A stretch of DNA of 64,000 nt from Parus major. Taxonomy: Eukaryota > Chordata > Aves > Passeriformes > Paridae. This document shows positions 49,322-62,099 of the stretch, in pieces. The first letter of the stretch is position 1. Each line of letters opens with the position of its first letter. The notes below the pieces were generated by a model. The model made no database searches. It saw only the letters and a program-made list of their open reading frames with translations, and had not been told where the DNA came from. The position numbers and the translations under genes are program-made. The stretch lies in NCBI RefSeq assembly GCF_001522545.3, contig NC_031769.1, positions 72,613,756 to 72,677,755 on the forward strand. The letters run 5' to 3'.

Positions 49322-49423
49322 GTGCTGTTTCTCCATCCTAATCTCCCCAGCTGGCTGGGGGAGGGGCTGCTGAATCGTGCCCATTTGGGAAGTTCCCTTC
49401 CAAATTTATCCCAAACCAGGACA
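49322..49423 (+). mobile_element. Second copy of the same LTR's 3' end
   Basis: From about 49329 this parallels 48845-48953: TTTCTCCA, CCAGCTGG, GAGGGGCTGCTGAAT, TTCCCTTCCAAATTTATCCC and AACCAGGACA occur in the same order and direction. The next bases (ACCTCTGGTCCCAT) may even echo the start of the primer binding site. Only about 100 bases of LTR remain. It is either the end of a 3' LTR after internal deletion or a local duplication of the LTR end. Confidence 0.8.
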
Positions 49424-49430
49424 ACCTCTG

Positions 49431-50938
49431 GTCCCATTTAGCCAAATTTAGAAATGTGTTGTATTACTTACAATGAAGAGGACATTATTGCAAAAAATAT
49501 TTTAGATTTATATTTAGCATTATTTCCCTCATTCTCATTTTGTATTACAGTGCATATATTTAATATACAGTATATATATTACATACTTAATTGGAGAAGA
49601 GGAAAGCAAATTATATTACATAACCTAAAAAACAATGGACAGGGATAATAATAGCAATTATCCCTCCCCTGAAAAACTAATATATACTGAGTATCTTAGA
49701 GTTCTTTGCAGAATTATTTTCAGTCTGCTACAGATTAACATGATAATCCCGGGTTCTTTATACCAGTTACCCTTATACCCGAAGAATTGCTTCCACAGGC
49801 CTAGTTTATTCCACCTCTACATTTTTGCTCAAAGTATCTTCCTTGGTAAATTAACATAACAGAAATCTTCACATGACATTAAAGAAGTTTGGAAAGTAGT
49901 TTTCTATTGTAAGCTTCAGAAATAAAAGGTAAGCATAGAAGAATGAATCTCATTTTATTTACTAAGGCCATTTACAACTGACTATAAGTTATTTGTGTGA
50001 ATCCATAGTAGCATCTGTGCGCTCTCATTCAGAGTGGCCTTTATTTTCTTTATACAGCACAGTGATCTAGTTCTACAGCTCACATATGGTAAGTAGGTAG
50101 GTAAGAAAATACATGACACTCAACAATAGCATGGAAAAATAGTTACAACAGAATGAATTTCTATGTAATTTAACAATGAAAAGGATTTTAGCTTAACATT
50201 AAGAAGCTTTAAAAGTAAGAATGTTTTCATTGGAAAAATATTTTGAATATTTTTTGCTGAAATTATCTCCAACTTTTGCAAAAATATAAACTACCTATTT
50301 TCTGAATACCAATATTTTATGTCAACCAAGCTGATGTGTGAGAAATATTGTTTTAATAGTCTGATTATACATTTTGATTTTGCTGTTCTCAAAATTACTT
50401 TTTTTTCCCTACAATCATCTAAAAAGTGAGTCATTTCAATTGACACATATTCTTTTTAGGACCATCAAGGTCTGCCTTATTCCTACACAGTACACAATAT
50501 ACTTTTGTTGTATGGCACTTAAGTGTTGCATAGATACCTCCCAATTTAGTGTTACTACTAGCACAATGGTGTGGCAAGAGGACATTTTTTACCTGAGTGT
50601 TGTCTAACTAGCATCTATTATGTGAAAAGACTTTGGTATGTCCTGAAAAATGGCAATTAACAGATAATCTTTGAATCTCTTAAAATGTCATTTATTGGTC
50701 AGAGCTGAGACTACAGTGTCTGTTTTTTTTCTATTTTAAGCACTGATACCCCAGAAAATAGAGCGGTATCTTGTATTTTCTTTGCAAACCCTAAGTATTC
50801 TTCCAGGGCACACTAATTAATGGATCTGTGGTAGTTGTTTGGTGTTTGAGTCATTGTACATGGGTAATGGGCCTGATTTTTCTATGAATTTCCTTGGACT
50901 GATGAAGATCACTGTGTCTAAAACTGGAAAGGTCTCCA
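49431..50938. other. AT-rich noncoding DNA, no gene seen
   Basis: No gene or repeat recognised. The short frames (64-77 codons) have no features. Confidence 0.6.
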
Positions 50939-51242
50939 GTGGCATCACTCTACTCTGAGGCAGTGATCAGTGTCAGAAACCAAGGGGATGGCCTGAAGTT
51001 GTGTCAGGGGAGGTTTAGGTTGGATATCATAGGAAGGTTTTTCATCTGGAGGGTTTTTGGGCACTGGAACAGCTCCCCAGGGAAAGGGTCCGAGCACCAG
51101 CCTGACAGAGCTCAAGAAGCTTTAGGACAATGTTCCCAGGAAGATGATGTGATTCTCGGAGTAGCCAGTGCAGGGCCAGGAGTTGAACTTCAATAATCCT
51201 TGTGGGGGCTTTCCAATTGAGCACATTCTATGATCCTAGGAG
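50939..51242 (+). mobile_element. CR1 LINE 3' end fragment
   Basis: Forward-strand CR1 terminal sequence: GGCCTGAAGTTGTGTCAGGG (50990-51009), GGTTTAGGTTGGATATCATA (51012-51031), GGGCACTGGAACAGCTCCCC (51059-51078), CAGCCTGACAGAGCTCAAGA (51098-51117), AGTGCAGGGCCAGGAGTTGA (51168-51187), and a tail ending CATTCTATGATCCTAGG. It appears to be of the same CR1 type as the 25.3 kb fragment but in the opposite orientation. It is 5'-truncated, and the frames at 50939-51224 are shadows. Confidence 0.93.
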
Positions 51243-53217
51243 TTTTTTTGCATTTGTTATCAATACCTTAAAAATTTATTTTCACTAAAATATAATCAAG
51301 ATCCAAGTTAATTCTCTTTCTTTCTTTCTGGACTGATTGGGTCATTTACATGAGAGAAATGTAGGTTTTAAAACTAAAAGTGAACTATTTGTATATTTGT
51401 GATATTATATTCTAATTTGAATTTCTTAAAGCCTAAAACACCACTTTGCATTCAATAGCATGCAGCACTTCTGCAGACTCAGTTACAAAAAATAACTGCA
51501 GTGTGAATTGGTAATGGGACATTCAATCAGCCTAAACCAAATTCTTGCTACACAGAATATATTATAAGGTAGAAAAAAATTCTGAAGTCTAATTTCAGCT
51601 ATAGCTTTTTGCTTCAAATATGTTTTAAACTATTCTTATTGCAACAGTTTATGTACTGGGTTGTGTAGTTGATAAAGATAACTGGAACTGCCTAACACTT
51701 TTACAGAATTTATTAATTCAGAGGGGAAAAACAAACTAAATTTGGCTTCTTGATTTAAGAGGTCACTTGAAGCTAATCATATCAATGTTTGAGGTCTATT
51801 TATTTAGTACTAATGATACTCTGTAGATTAGCAATTATTGTAAGACATATTTTGCAGGTTACTGAGCAAGACTGTTTTTTATATGAAAAAACAACATGTA
51901 GATTCATTATTCGCTAGAAATTGCTCTATAAAATTCTGCAATATAGCAATATTTTAACTGAGGCAAGATACTATTTAATTACTCAGATGTCTCTTAAATG
52001 TGCAGGAAAACTTTACCTATTTATATTTACTTCGTGTAACATTTATGCATTGATATTTCAGATGAAAAATCAGGCACACTATTCTCAGTTAAATTTTTTA
52101 ATCTAAAATGGCTACCTGTATTCAGCTTAGAGACCTTGTAGAGAAAAGCATTCATCTATTGCACTGTGAAGTTATTTTCACAGTAAGAAACCAAGTAATG
52201 ATGGTATGTGAGTAACCTAATATACATAGCAATTTCAATTTAAAATTTGGTTTGTTTTTTTTTTTTTATTCACTGTATGTTGCAGTTTCCTATATTTCTC
52301 TTATGTCTATAAATTTAGGACATGCTAGTAGCATCCTTCAAGATAAAAACATGTGGTTGAACAGTTTGGTGTTTGCATTAATAACAGCTAGCTAAGTGGT
52401 TATTCTCTTTCTCTGAGTATGAAAGGTCTGTTCCATTTTCTGACTGGGGAGACGTGACCCTGTGACTATGTCTAAACTGAACAGACTTTAATACAGCAAA
52501 TTATCACAATTCTACCTCATTTGCCTTTCCTTTTATTGCAAATACATGAACCTCTCACCTGCCTCTGTAGAGGACTGTATACAATATATGTTGTATGTCA
52601 GAGCACATGACTTGCTTACCCCAACAAATATTTTTCTTACCATTATTTTTAAAATAAAAATAGATCAATATAATCATTCTTGATATTTAAATGTATTTTT
52701 TGAGAGAAAAGTGCTCTTCTGTGAGTTCTGAAAACATAAATAAGATAAAATGCTGAAAATATAAATGTGTGCTAAGGGATTAATTTTTTTTTTTTTAAAT
52801 TATATACAGTTGGAGATGTGATGCAAAATAAAGGAAACAGGAGGTTTTCCAGCATTATCTTAATGAAAAGTTACACTGTTTACACTGGAAAATAAGCTAG
52901 AAATAAAGGATTTACACATGAGAAAAAAAAAATAACAACAAAACTATCAAGGTTTGATCTGTGTGAATGACATGGTTCTTTATAGTTTTATTCAAATTTG
53001 CAGAGTTTTGCAAATCTAAAAATCCACCAGTGCTGAGTGGAAGTTCTTAAGTCTCCAAATTAATATGTTTATTCAGTAATAAATTGTACTCTAAGTTGAA
53101 AAGCAAACATTAGGCACCTTTAAGGAAGTTTTTGTACTGTTGTGCTAATTTTTCTTTTTGTTTGTGTCAGCTTGTATTCCATTGCTTTAAACATGAGGGT
53201 GACCTCTCTTCCTTCAG

Positions 53218-53613
53218 AAAATGATTCTTATTTGTGTGTTTCTGTTATTGTGTGCTAATCTTCCTCAGTTTTATAAGACCTACACAGTCACACATTGGCA
53301 CAGTACAAAGCTGGCAGTTTCAGTGGCTGATTTGTGCTCCTATTGCTCTTCCTTTCATTTTTCATCCACCCATCTGGTGGGAGCACTTAACATCTTCCTT
53401 CTCTTGGCATTAGGAGCAACCTACATGCCTCTCCTCTGTGCAGTGGGGAAAGAGGTGCAAGGGAGGAACTGTCAGGACACTGCAGAAATTCAGATGTACA
53501 GCCAGTCTCTAGGAGGACAATACCAGCCACTGATCTGTCCTCTCATCAGTAGCAACATATTGTCTTTTCCAAGCTATAAGCAGGTAGTAAGTAAACAGGT
53601 ATTCCTTTTCTAG
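53218..53613 (+). other. Unsupported 130-codon open frame with exon-like edges
   Basis: The longest plus-strand open frame in the window that is not an obvious repeat shadow. It follows a CTCTTCCTTCAG acceptor-like tract (AG at 53216-53217) and contains CAG|GTAGTAAGT near 53583, a moderate donor. The product starts with a hydrophobic stretch (MILICVFLLLC), has a second one in the middle (ALNIFLLLALGA) and a polar tail. I recognise no family. A frame this long can arise by chance in a 64 kb window, so it is not called a gene. Confidence 0.12.
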
Positions 53614-55530
53614 GGAAAAGGCAGCAGGCCAGATGGTAATGGATCTCCAGGGTTTCATTTGAGCAGTGTAAAGACTAATCTGGGCCCTATTAATCAGTTT
53701 GATTCTTCCTTGTTATCTGAATGCATTCATCTACTGCAGAACAGTTTAACACCTAGATAGCCTGATTTGTGTGTTTTGTGGAATGTTAATACAAGGGACT
53801 GTTTAGGCTGCACAGTTAGGAACTCAGGATTCAAAGCAACTCAAATTGAACCCTTAATTCAGTTTAGCACAAGTACCTTCATTTATTGAAGAAGCTGTAG
53901 GATGCAGGGGGACTAAGACAAGAAGATGACACATGAATGGTGTCTTTAAGAAATGACTCATTTTTGTTTCTGCTGCAGAGGAAGTAGTGCAGACACTCAG
54001 TTAAAAAAATACAATTACTGTTTATGAATGGACTGAATGACCAGTGTTGAGAAATGGCATCATTCAAACTTAATTTCTTGTTTCTGTTCAGTATATTAGC
54101 TATCCACTGAAAGTGATTTTATGTAGAAAATTTGATTGTGTCACTTAAAAACTGTCCCACAGTTTATCAGGTTCTAAGATATTTAACTAAATGTAGATAA
54201 TGTTAACACAGACATTGCTAGCTCATGAAAGCTTTGTTTTGCAGGCTGTAATAGTCTCTTGGTATGGAAACCAAATTAAATATTTCTCTATTACTATTAA
54301 CTCATACACTTTGAACTTTTTGAGTGACTGCCTTGCAACACAAAAAGGTTTTATGAGGGTAAGGACCATATTTTTGTAAACAGCTTAAATCCACAGAGTA
54401 TGGAGGAAAGTTGGAGCAAATTTTGTATTTATATTTCAAATTATGACTCTAAGTTTCTTCTCATCCATGTATAAGACTGTATCAAAATTGGTTCTGTCAT
54501 ATGAAATGAAAAAAAGTGTTAATGTGAGTATTAGATAAAGATCTCAGTATATGTACAAGTATGTGTGTACTGAAAATGAAAATCAATAATCTTGTAAGTC
54601 ACATTTCAAAGTTTTTCTTGTGTATGTAATCAAAAACAGGTATTAACTCCTACTCAAGATTTAATAATTTTGTAAGGCTTGATACAGAAGACCTACTTGT
54701 TAGTTTTGTATTTTTTTGTATTTTTTTTTTTTTAGCAAGATCATTCATTGTTAATTTCTATTCAGGAATAAATCTTTCTTATTTTATTGCAATATTTATA
54801 ATAAAAAATTGATATTATTGGGAGGTATGGAATAGTCACATAATTTACTCAGATTTATGTTGAGATCCAAGTTAGATGAAGAAAATATTTAATAGGATCT
54901 TTCTCATGCTTCTCCAATTATGCCCAAGTTATCAATAACTTTTATGTTTGACAGCCAACAGAAAACTGACTCTTCAATAACTTTCTCTCAGGGCACAGTT
55001 GAAAATGTTTCATGCTCACAAGTTTACAATGAAATTCTGGCTATTGTGGATGATTTAGAAGTACCTTGACAAGTCCAATGATAAAAATACTATGAAACAG
55101 CAGCATGAAATATAAACTAGACCAAACCTCAAATATTACTTCCATTATTTCTTAAGCCAGAATTTGAGCCTTTATGAAGTTAATGTGTATCTTGAGTGGA
55201 TCAGTACTCACACGGAAAATTATTATAATACATTATAATACATATCCTGTGCTATGTTTCAGTAAGATGAGTTCTCACTAAACTGCTTCCCTCACAGCCT
55301 GGGAAGGTAAAGATGAAATCACTTCATATTATTGATTTGAAAACTAGGACATCTGCATCTTGCTGCTGGACATTAAAAACAAAGTAGCTATTCACTCAAG
55401 TTCCTACTAGTGTTAGTTTTATCCGGGTTAAATATCTTCACTAAGACCTAACCAGCAAGCTTACATTAAAAATTTTCATTGTCTACCAAATATTCAAATG
55501 CTCAGTTATTTCAGGAAAATATCTCCAGTC

Positions 55531-55590
55531 AAAAAAAAACAACAAAACAAAAACAAACAGAAAAACAAAAACCACCAAAAACAAATACTA
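55531..55590. repeat. A-rich, C-interrupted low-complexity tract
   Basis: A9 followed by CAA, CAAAA and ACCA units over about 60 bases. Confidence 0.85.
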
Positions 55591-57754
55591 ACCACTTCCC
55601 CCCTCCAAAAATTTTACCTCCAGAAAAAGATATTTTTGCCAACGTGTATCAGAGATAGTAGTCAGCAGTCCAGCTGAAGAAACAAATTAATGACTTTCTT
55701 TCCTTTTCCATCCTGTTCAATATATAATAGAAGAGTAGAGGAGAGTATATTAATGATGTTTCTAAATAATTTCACTAGCCTGACATTATTTTAGGCTTTT
55801 TGTGAACGTGGCAAGATATCACTGCATTGACTTACAACTGTGCCCAAAAAATTACTCAGATATAGGGGTCAAAATTACTGGTGTGGTAAAAGTCTCAAGT
55901 GAAAACTTAAATTCTTATACATGAGAAGTGATATACCTCCAGAGGAAAAAAATCTCAAACTTAAAATGCATGGAAAATGGAACAGAACAACTGGGTTTTT
56001 TTTTATCTATGAAAAAAGTAACACACAGATTTCTCCCAAGTCTTTTGTCTTAGAGCACTTCTATTATATACCCAGGGTCATTTAGCATGGTAGTCAAGGA
56101 CTCTGAAAACATATAATGTAATTTTAGACAAAATTACCATTGCAGTCAGATGTTTTTTATTGGGCTTTTCTAATTGTAAAATGACTCATAAAACAATGGA
56201 GAAGGAAATGTAAGAAAAAGAAACAAACAAAAAACTTTTTTTTGAAAGACAAAGATGGCAGGTCTTCCAAAGTGTAGAGTATTCCACTGAATAAAAAATC
56301 TCAAAGCAGCAAGAGTGTTTTCTGTAAGACAACACTAAATGGAGACTTTTTACAAGTCTCCAAGTTTTTACAAGCTTCTGTTCATAAAGTGTATGATTGT
56401 GAAACATTTTTAATCACTCCACTTATTTTACATTTTACTTACAAATAATTACATGAACAGTGATTAAATCCTTCTAGAACTTTTTGCTTGGCATCATCTT
56501 TTTATAAAAAATATCAACATAAGAAAGTCATGATAGGCTGAAATTCGTTGAAGTTAACTTAAAATCAAACAATATACCTTGAAAATGTCAAGGAGAGATC
56601 TGTGGGGTTTTCTTTAATCTGCAAGAGCCAGAAATGGTATAACACTTTTCAGAACACTTTTGATTTCTTGGCAGAAGACATTAGACATTTACTCATGGGT
56701 TTACTGACCTCTTGATCTTGCACAGAAATTCTTGACTAGTTATTTGCAATCTTCAAAGATTGTGTTCCGGTGCTCTAATTCCCTTTGGAAACAGTGTCAG
56801 GTAACTACTGTACTTGAGCATGTTTCATCCCCATCTGCTTAGACACAACTATTTTGAGATTAACTTTCTACAGTATTTATTACACAGAACAAATGTGTCC
56901 TATGTGCCAAGTATTTACCAATGATTTAGAGAAAATATCGAGGTTTTTACCCACTGCAATACTTAAGGGTTCCCTATCTAAACATGAGTAAGGGCTGGAT
57001 ACTCATTTACATCTGAGTATAGCTAGAAAGGAAATTTAATAGGTATCTTTGTGGCATGCTTCCAACACAGCCTCTGCACATTCATGTGAAGATGCTTTAC
57101 CCAAAAAATTCACAGCTGAGGACTAGCTGCACATGAAATACAGGGAGGATAGAACTGCAAATGAGTTCAGTGGCTACTTGGAGAGGTCACAAACAGATTA
57201 AAATATTTTCAAACTTGCAGAAAAATGGGGAAGCAAAAGGTAAAGTTGGTGATGTTAGAAGAGCATGTGGTGTGGATCAATGTGACGGAGCAACAACCAG
57301 GAAAAAAAAAAAATGTGATTTTAAAAAGCTTTTTCAATTAGATGGAAAAATGGATAATAGTCTCTTACTCACAAGTTAAAGATTTAAATTGGAAAAATAT
57401 CAAAAAGCCTACAGAAACATCACAAATAAACTAGAAAATGCTGTGTTTCCTAAAAAATGTTTTCTGAATTGCATCCTGTTACAATCCATTGCAGAACATA
57501 TTTTTTTATATATTCTTTGTGGTTAATTTAAAAGAATTGTTATCTTTCTTATAAATGCGTATGTGTGCGTTTTATTTGAAAAACTTCTTTAAAAATTTAG
57601 CTTTGCTTATGCTACCTTTTATTTTTTTCAAGGTCTTCTCCTTTACAAATACTCTTATCTAATCCAAAGGGAAGTTTTTCTTGCTCACAGGTTTTCCCTC
57701 CTCCCCACCTGCAAACTACAAAAATAATGCAATGAAAATATTTTATTATTATTT

Positions 57755-57792
57755 CCCCCCACCTCCCCTCCTCTCCCCCCCCGCCCCCACCA
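57755..57792. repeat. C-rich tract; G-quadruplex-type pattern on the minus strand
   Basis: Runs of six, four, eight and five C are separated by short spacers within 38 bases. The minus strand therefore has at least four G tracts of four or more, the usual sequence pattern for a G-quadruplex. It stands out sharply in AT-rich surroundings. Confidence 0.85.
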
Positions 57793-60700
57793 TTATAAGG
57801 AACAGAGAAATGCAGCTAGCAAAAAAAAAACAACTCAGTTTAGCAATCTGGCTAAATTATGTCTCATTAGACTTGAATTCTCTTAGTCACATGCAGAACA
57901 GAATATTTATTGCACTGTCACAATGCTATTAGTAAACTCCTTTTCAGTGATAAACAGTAAATATTTCTATTGAAGACAGTTCCACAAACTTCTTTATAAT
58001 CAGAACATAAGCTTGCCTCGGAAAGGATTGCCTCCATGATGTGAAACTGGTATAATTTGGCTGAAATTGAGAAACCGTATTTAGAAGGAATTTTCCTCTT
58101 GCTTTTCTTTTCTCTGTTACTCTTGCAAGAGATAGTAGCTGTTATGCTAGTGATTATGACAGGCAATTATAAAAATGAAAGCAGAATTAAGAGGCAAAGG
58201 CTTTAATGTTCTGTTTGAGCTAGTCTTTGTAGAAAATGAGAGATGAGTGCTGCAGAGATGGGGTAAATGAAGACTGCTTGACAGTGTGGCCAAAATTTGA
58301 ACATCATTGCTCAAGGGTGTTATGCCGGAGTCTTATTATTTTATTCACAAGAAATCATGGAGAAGAATGGAGAGGGATAGCAATCCCTGTTTCTGTTATT
58401 GCTGGTAGAAGGGACATACAAAGTACTAATGTTAGAAAGAATCACCTCTGCTCATGACTGACCATGAGTAGAGAGGCTTATCCTTAGGGAAAACAAGATC
58501 AGAAGCCTTGTGGGTTTCTGGGGATACAATCTGGGCAAAGTATGCATCTGTAAATAAGCATGAGTAAGGTTATTTTGTTCCCCCAAGTGACTGGCTACAT
58601 TGCTTATGTTAAGGTGTATCTCAGGTCTCAACCATTCTTCAAAAACACCCACATTAACTCATTAACTGAATCTGTGGATGATGAGTCTTAATGAATCTGT
58701 GGATATGTCTTCATGGGTCACAAGCAAATATTTTAGCAGATAACTTCTGGCTTTTCAGTTAGTAAACTTAAAAAATGTGCTTTATAATGCTGTAGCAATT
58801 TCTCACAATTCAGAAATAACCCACTTTGACCATCACAGCAAGGCACCATAGTTGTAACTATGCTTTCAAAGTGCCATGCACCAGTTCTATGTATTCCATT
58901 TGTGTTCAGATGTCATATACCTAGGATACATTTTGAAAAACGTCCAGAAGTGTATATAATAAAACAGATTATGGAAATATTTTTTTTTCATTTATAGCAT
59001 CTTACAAAATAGTTATTGCTTGGGTTTTTTTAAACAAAATTGTTTTTTAAAAAGTTTAATTTATGATGGAAAGGGAAAGAATTAGACCTCATATCTGATT
59101 GAAGTAAAAACAAATAGTCTTTGTTTGCTTGCATGAAATAATTTGTCTTTCCTTAAAACTGTAACTTCTACTTTTTTCCAACTTTCTGATCTGTACATTA
59201 GGTCTATTAGAAAAAAAAAAAAACAAAAGTAGTTTTATTTGTTCAAAGATGTGAGAAATTTCTTTCTTTTAATTTCTTCCAAAATTACCTAAGCATCATT
59301 GCAACTTTTTCATAATAGTAGACAAACACACCTAATTCATTAAGATTCATTAAGAGCTCTAAAACAGCTTTTCAGTAGAAGTTGTTAAAGTAGAATTTTT
59401 GTAAACCATTGCTAACTCAGTGGGTTACTGCCATATTATGTTTTGTTAAAATATTTCATATTAACTTAATTACAAAGTGCTTGATTATTTAATGCAATCG
59501 TGAACCACCTCCTCCAGAAGAGTTTACAGAGGTTCACTCAGTAGTGGTCTCCTGCACTGAGCCATTAGTAAAAGAACCCGCTGTTTTAAATTTCCTGCTG
59601 CCTAACATTTTTTTTCTTTGTCACTTTAAATTAATTCCAAAATTCAACTGAAAAGTTTTTTGTTCTTAACCAGGACCTCTGAACACAAGGGGACTAAAAT
59701 GTAAATGTTTTTTTTTAGTTAAACAATGTGGATGCATCTCATCTGTCTCAAAGAGGAGAAACATTAATGAATATTTCAGCCAAGGTAGTGTCTAAGTGGA
59801 AATGGGTCCATAGATAATTTTGGAGAAAAATATTTCAGGTAGGTGCAATGTATGTTGGCATTCAACACTGGATAAATATGAAAAATTTTAAGCAAAATAG
59901 TGTGGGAATTATCTGAATATATATTGGCTGTTACATAGAAAATACCTAACAGTTTCAGAGATTTCATCATAAAAATGCAATTAATTTAATTAAAGGACCT
60001 TGAGGAAAAAAATCTGTATTTTACCTGGAAAATCATTACCATAAAAGTAGAAAAAAACAACAGTTTGTAAATGTTTTTAACTTCAGGTGTGGGGAAAGGA
60101 GTCAGACTACCAAGAATAGAACTTCCTGGGCTTTTAAAGGGGAAACATGGCCCGAAACCAAGAGCAGCCTAATCACATGGAACAGAAATGGAACAAGAAA
60201 GTATGTATGTGATGAGCCAAGAGGAAGTGTAGAGTTATTTTTCCAGAACTGTGGAAACTTAGATGTAAGGTGAAAAAAAATACAAAATGAGTGAGAAGAC
60301 TTTGCTCTTTTCACTGGTTGAGATGGGGAAGGGCTGTGATTTAAAAAAATGTAGAGGAAAAAGCCAGAATAGGAAGGAAATCATGAGGCAAACATTGAGA
60401 TTGATACAATGGAAGGTACTATCTTTATGCTGACATCAGAAAAACTAACTTGCCAACAAAGATATTTAATACCTTTTGGAGAGCACGAGGATTTATAACA
60501 CTTAGGAAGATAGAAATCAGACTTTGCAATTCTCTAAAAGTAAAATGTCACTAGAATATTTAATTATTAGAACCTGACATGCATAAGTTCCCTCAATGTT
60601 CAGGTAATTTCCTCTCTTAACTGCTTTGATCCTTTACCTTTTCTCCTTTACAACTAACGTTCCATAAGACAGTTGGGCAATGAGATCAATATTACCAATG

Positions 60701-61242
60701 TCACTGTGACACTTGATTAAGTAAAGTCTTTCCTGGCTTTTCATGAGAAAATTTTGGATTCTCGTTGCCAGAACTTAATTAGCTCCCATTTTTCTAATTT
60801 GATTACCTTTGCAACTTCAACTTTCATCTTAATTGTAAGCAGTAGTCAGAAACTAAATACAGCCTACATTGTCAGAACCACTGAGATTTGTGTAGTTTAG
60901 TCTCTTAATTTCCACAATGTTTATGGGCTACGCATTTTTTTATTTTTCCTTTTCCTTTTACATGTTGAACACATTGTGTGATGCAAAATCTGATTTCTAT
61001 TAAGGCTTGAAGGCTAAACAGGTTAGATTGTAACACTGAAATACTAGCCTGTTATTTTTCTGCTATAATTTTGAGAAACTTGGCTTTATTTTAAGGTTTG
61101 CTTTCTGTGGCATAATCACAGTTGCCATGTTATCTTGCCTAGCTACCAGTTACCTTATCTAATCATCATCTGATTTTTGGATTTTCAATTTAATTTTTCT
61201 TGTGAAGTGCTTGTGAGATGTTGTGGGTTGGTTGTACTTTTT

Positions 61243-61267
61243 ATTTGTTTGTTTGTTTGTTTGGGTT
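61243..61267. repeat. (TTTG)n microsatellite
   Basis: About six TTTG units, the first and last imperfect. Confidence 0.9.
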
Positions 61268-62099
61268 TTTAAAATTATTTTTCTTTTGTAAGTTATAAAT
61301 TAAATATAAAATACACGACTTCATTACAAAGGGTTTTCTTTTTCTCATGAAGAGAGAAAGATACTGCACTTGGTCTCCGCATAGTTTTTCTGGAAATCAA
61401 CACAGTAGCTCTTAGCTTAGAAAGAAATGTCTAAGTGAAACCTTCATATGGAAAGATGTGTGTCAGCAGGGAGGCTGTGTTTAAGGCCATAGGAAAAATT
61501 AATGGGCATTACCCTCAAGCTGCTGGGAAATTGCAAAGTTGTGCTGGAGTTGTGTCAAAAGTTCATAAGGAATCTCAAATATATCTGGACTAGGAAGAAG
61601 CTAAAGCTCTCTCCTATAGGGCTGGTAAGCTTTTGAGTTTCTTGAAATGACACTTATCTTGAAACCAGTAATGCATTTAGTGTTATTTTATTATATTCCA
61701 TTTTACACTAAAATAAACTAATTAATGTAGAATCCATCACATATCTTTCCTACTGATACTTCAGCATTAGATTCGCATCTACAAACAAGAATTTTGGGCT
61801 CTTTAGAAACCTCAGTGGTACTTGACATCATTACCAAACTTGGAGTTTACCAGAGCTCAGAAGTGTGCTGATCATCCAGTGATTCATTTCATATAATAAT
61901 TTCTAGCCTTATTAACTGCTCCAAGCAGGTATTTCAAATTGGTCTATATAAATGCAAATAAATACATTGACCAGAAACTTGTTTGTTTGCAAGACATCCA
62001 GGGGTCTATCAATCCAATTTGTGCTCTAAGTGCCTCATGTTGTGCAGCACCTCAGGGACAGGGCTTTAAGGGATGAAGAATTCAGAGGTGGGTTCGCTC

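Larger units (their letters stand above)
51243..62099. other. AT-rich noncoding DNA, no established gene
   Basis: Almost 11 kb without a recognised transposon or gene. It holds simple repeats (listed), a small hairpin (52163-52184), an open frame of 130 codons (53218-53613, listed) and two blocks of balanced composition at 58001-58200 and 60690-60860 that may be conserved noncoding DNA. T runs occur at 52257-52267, 52787-52797 and 54722-54734. Confidence 0.55.
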
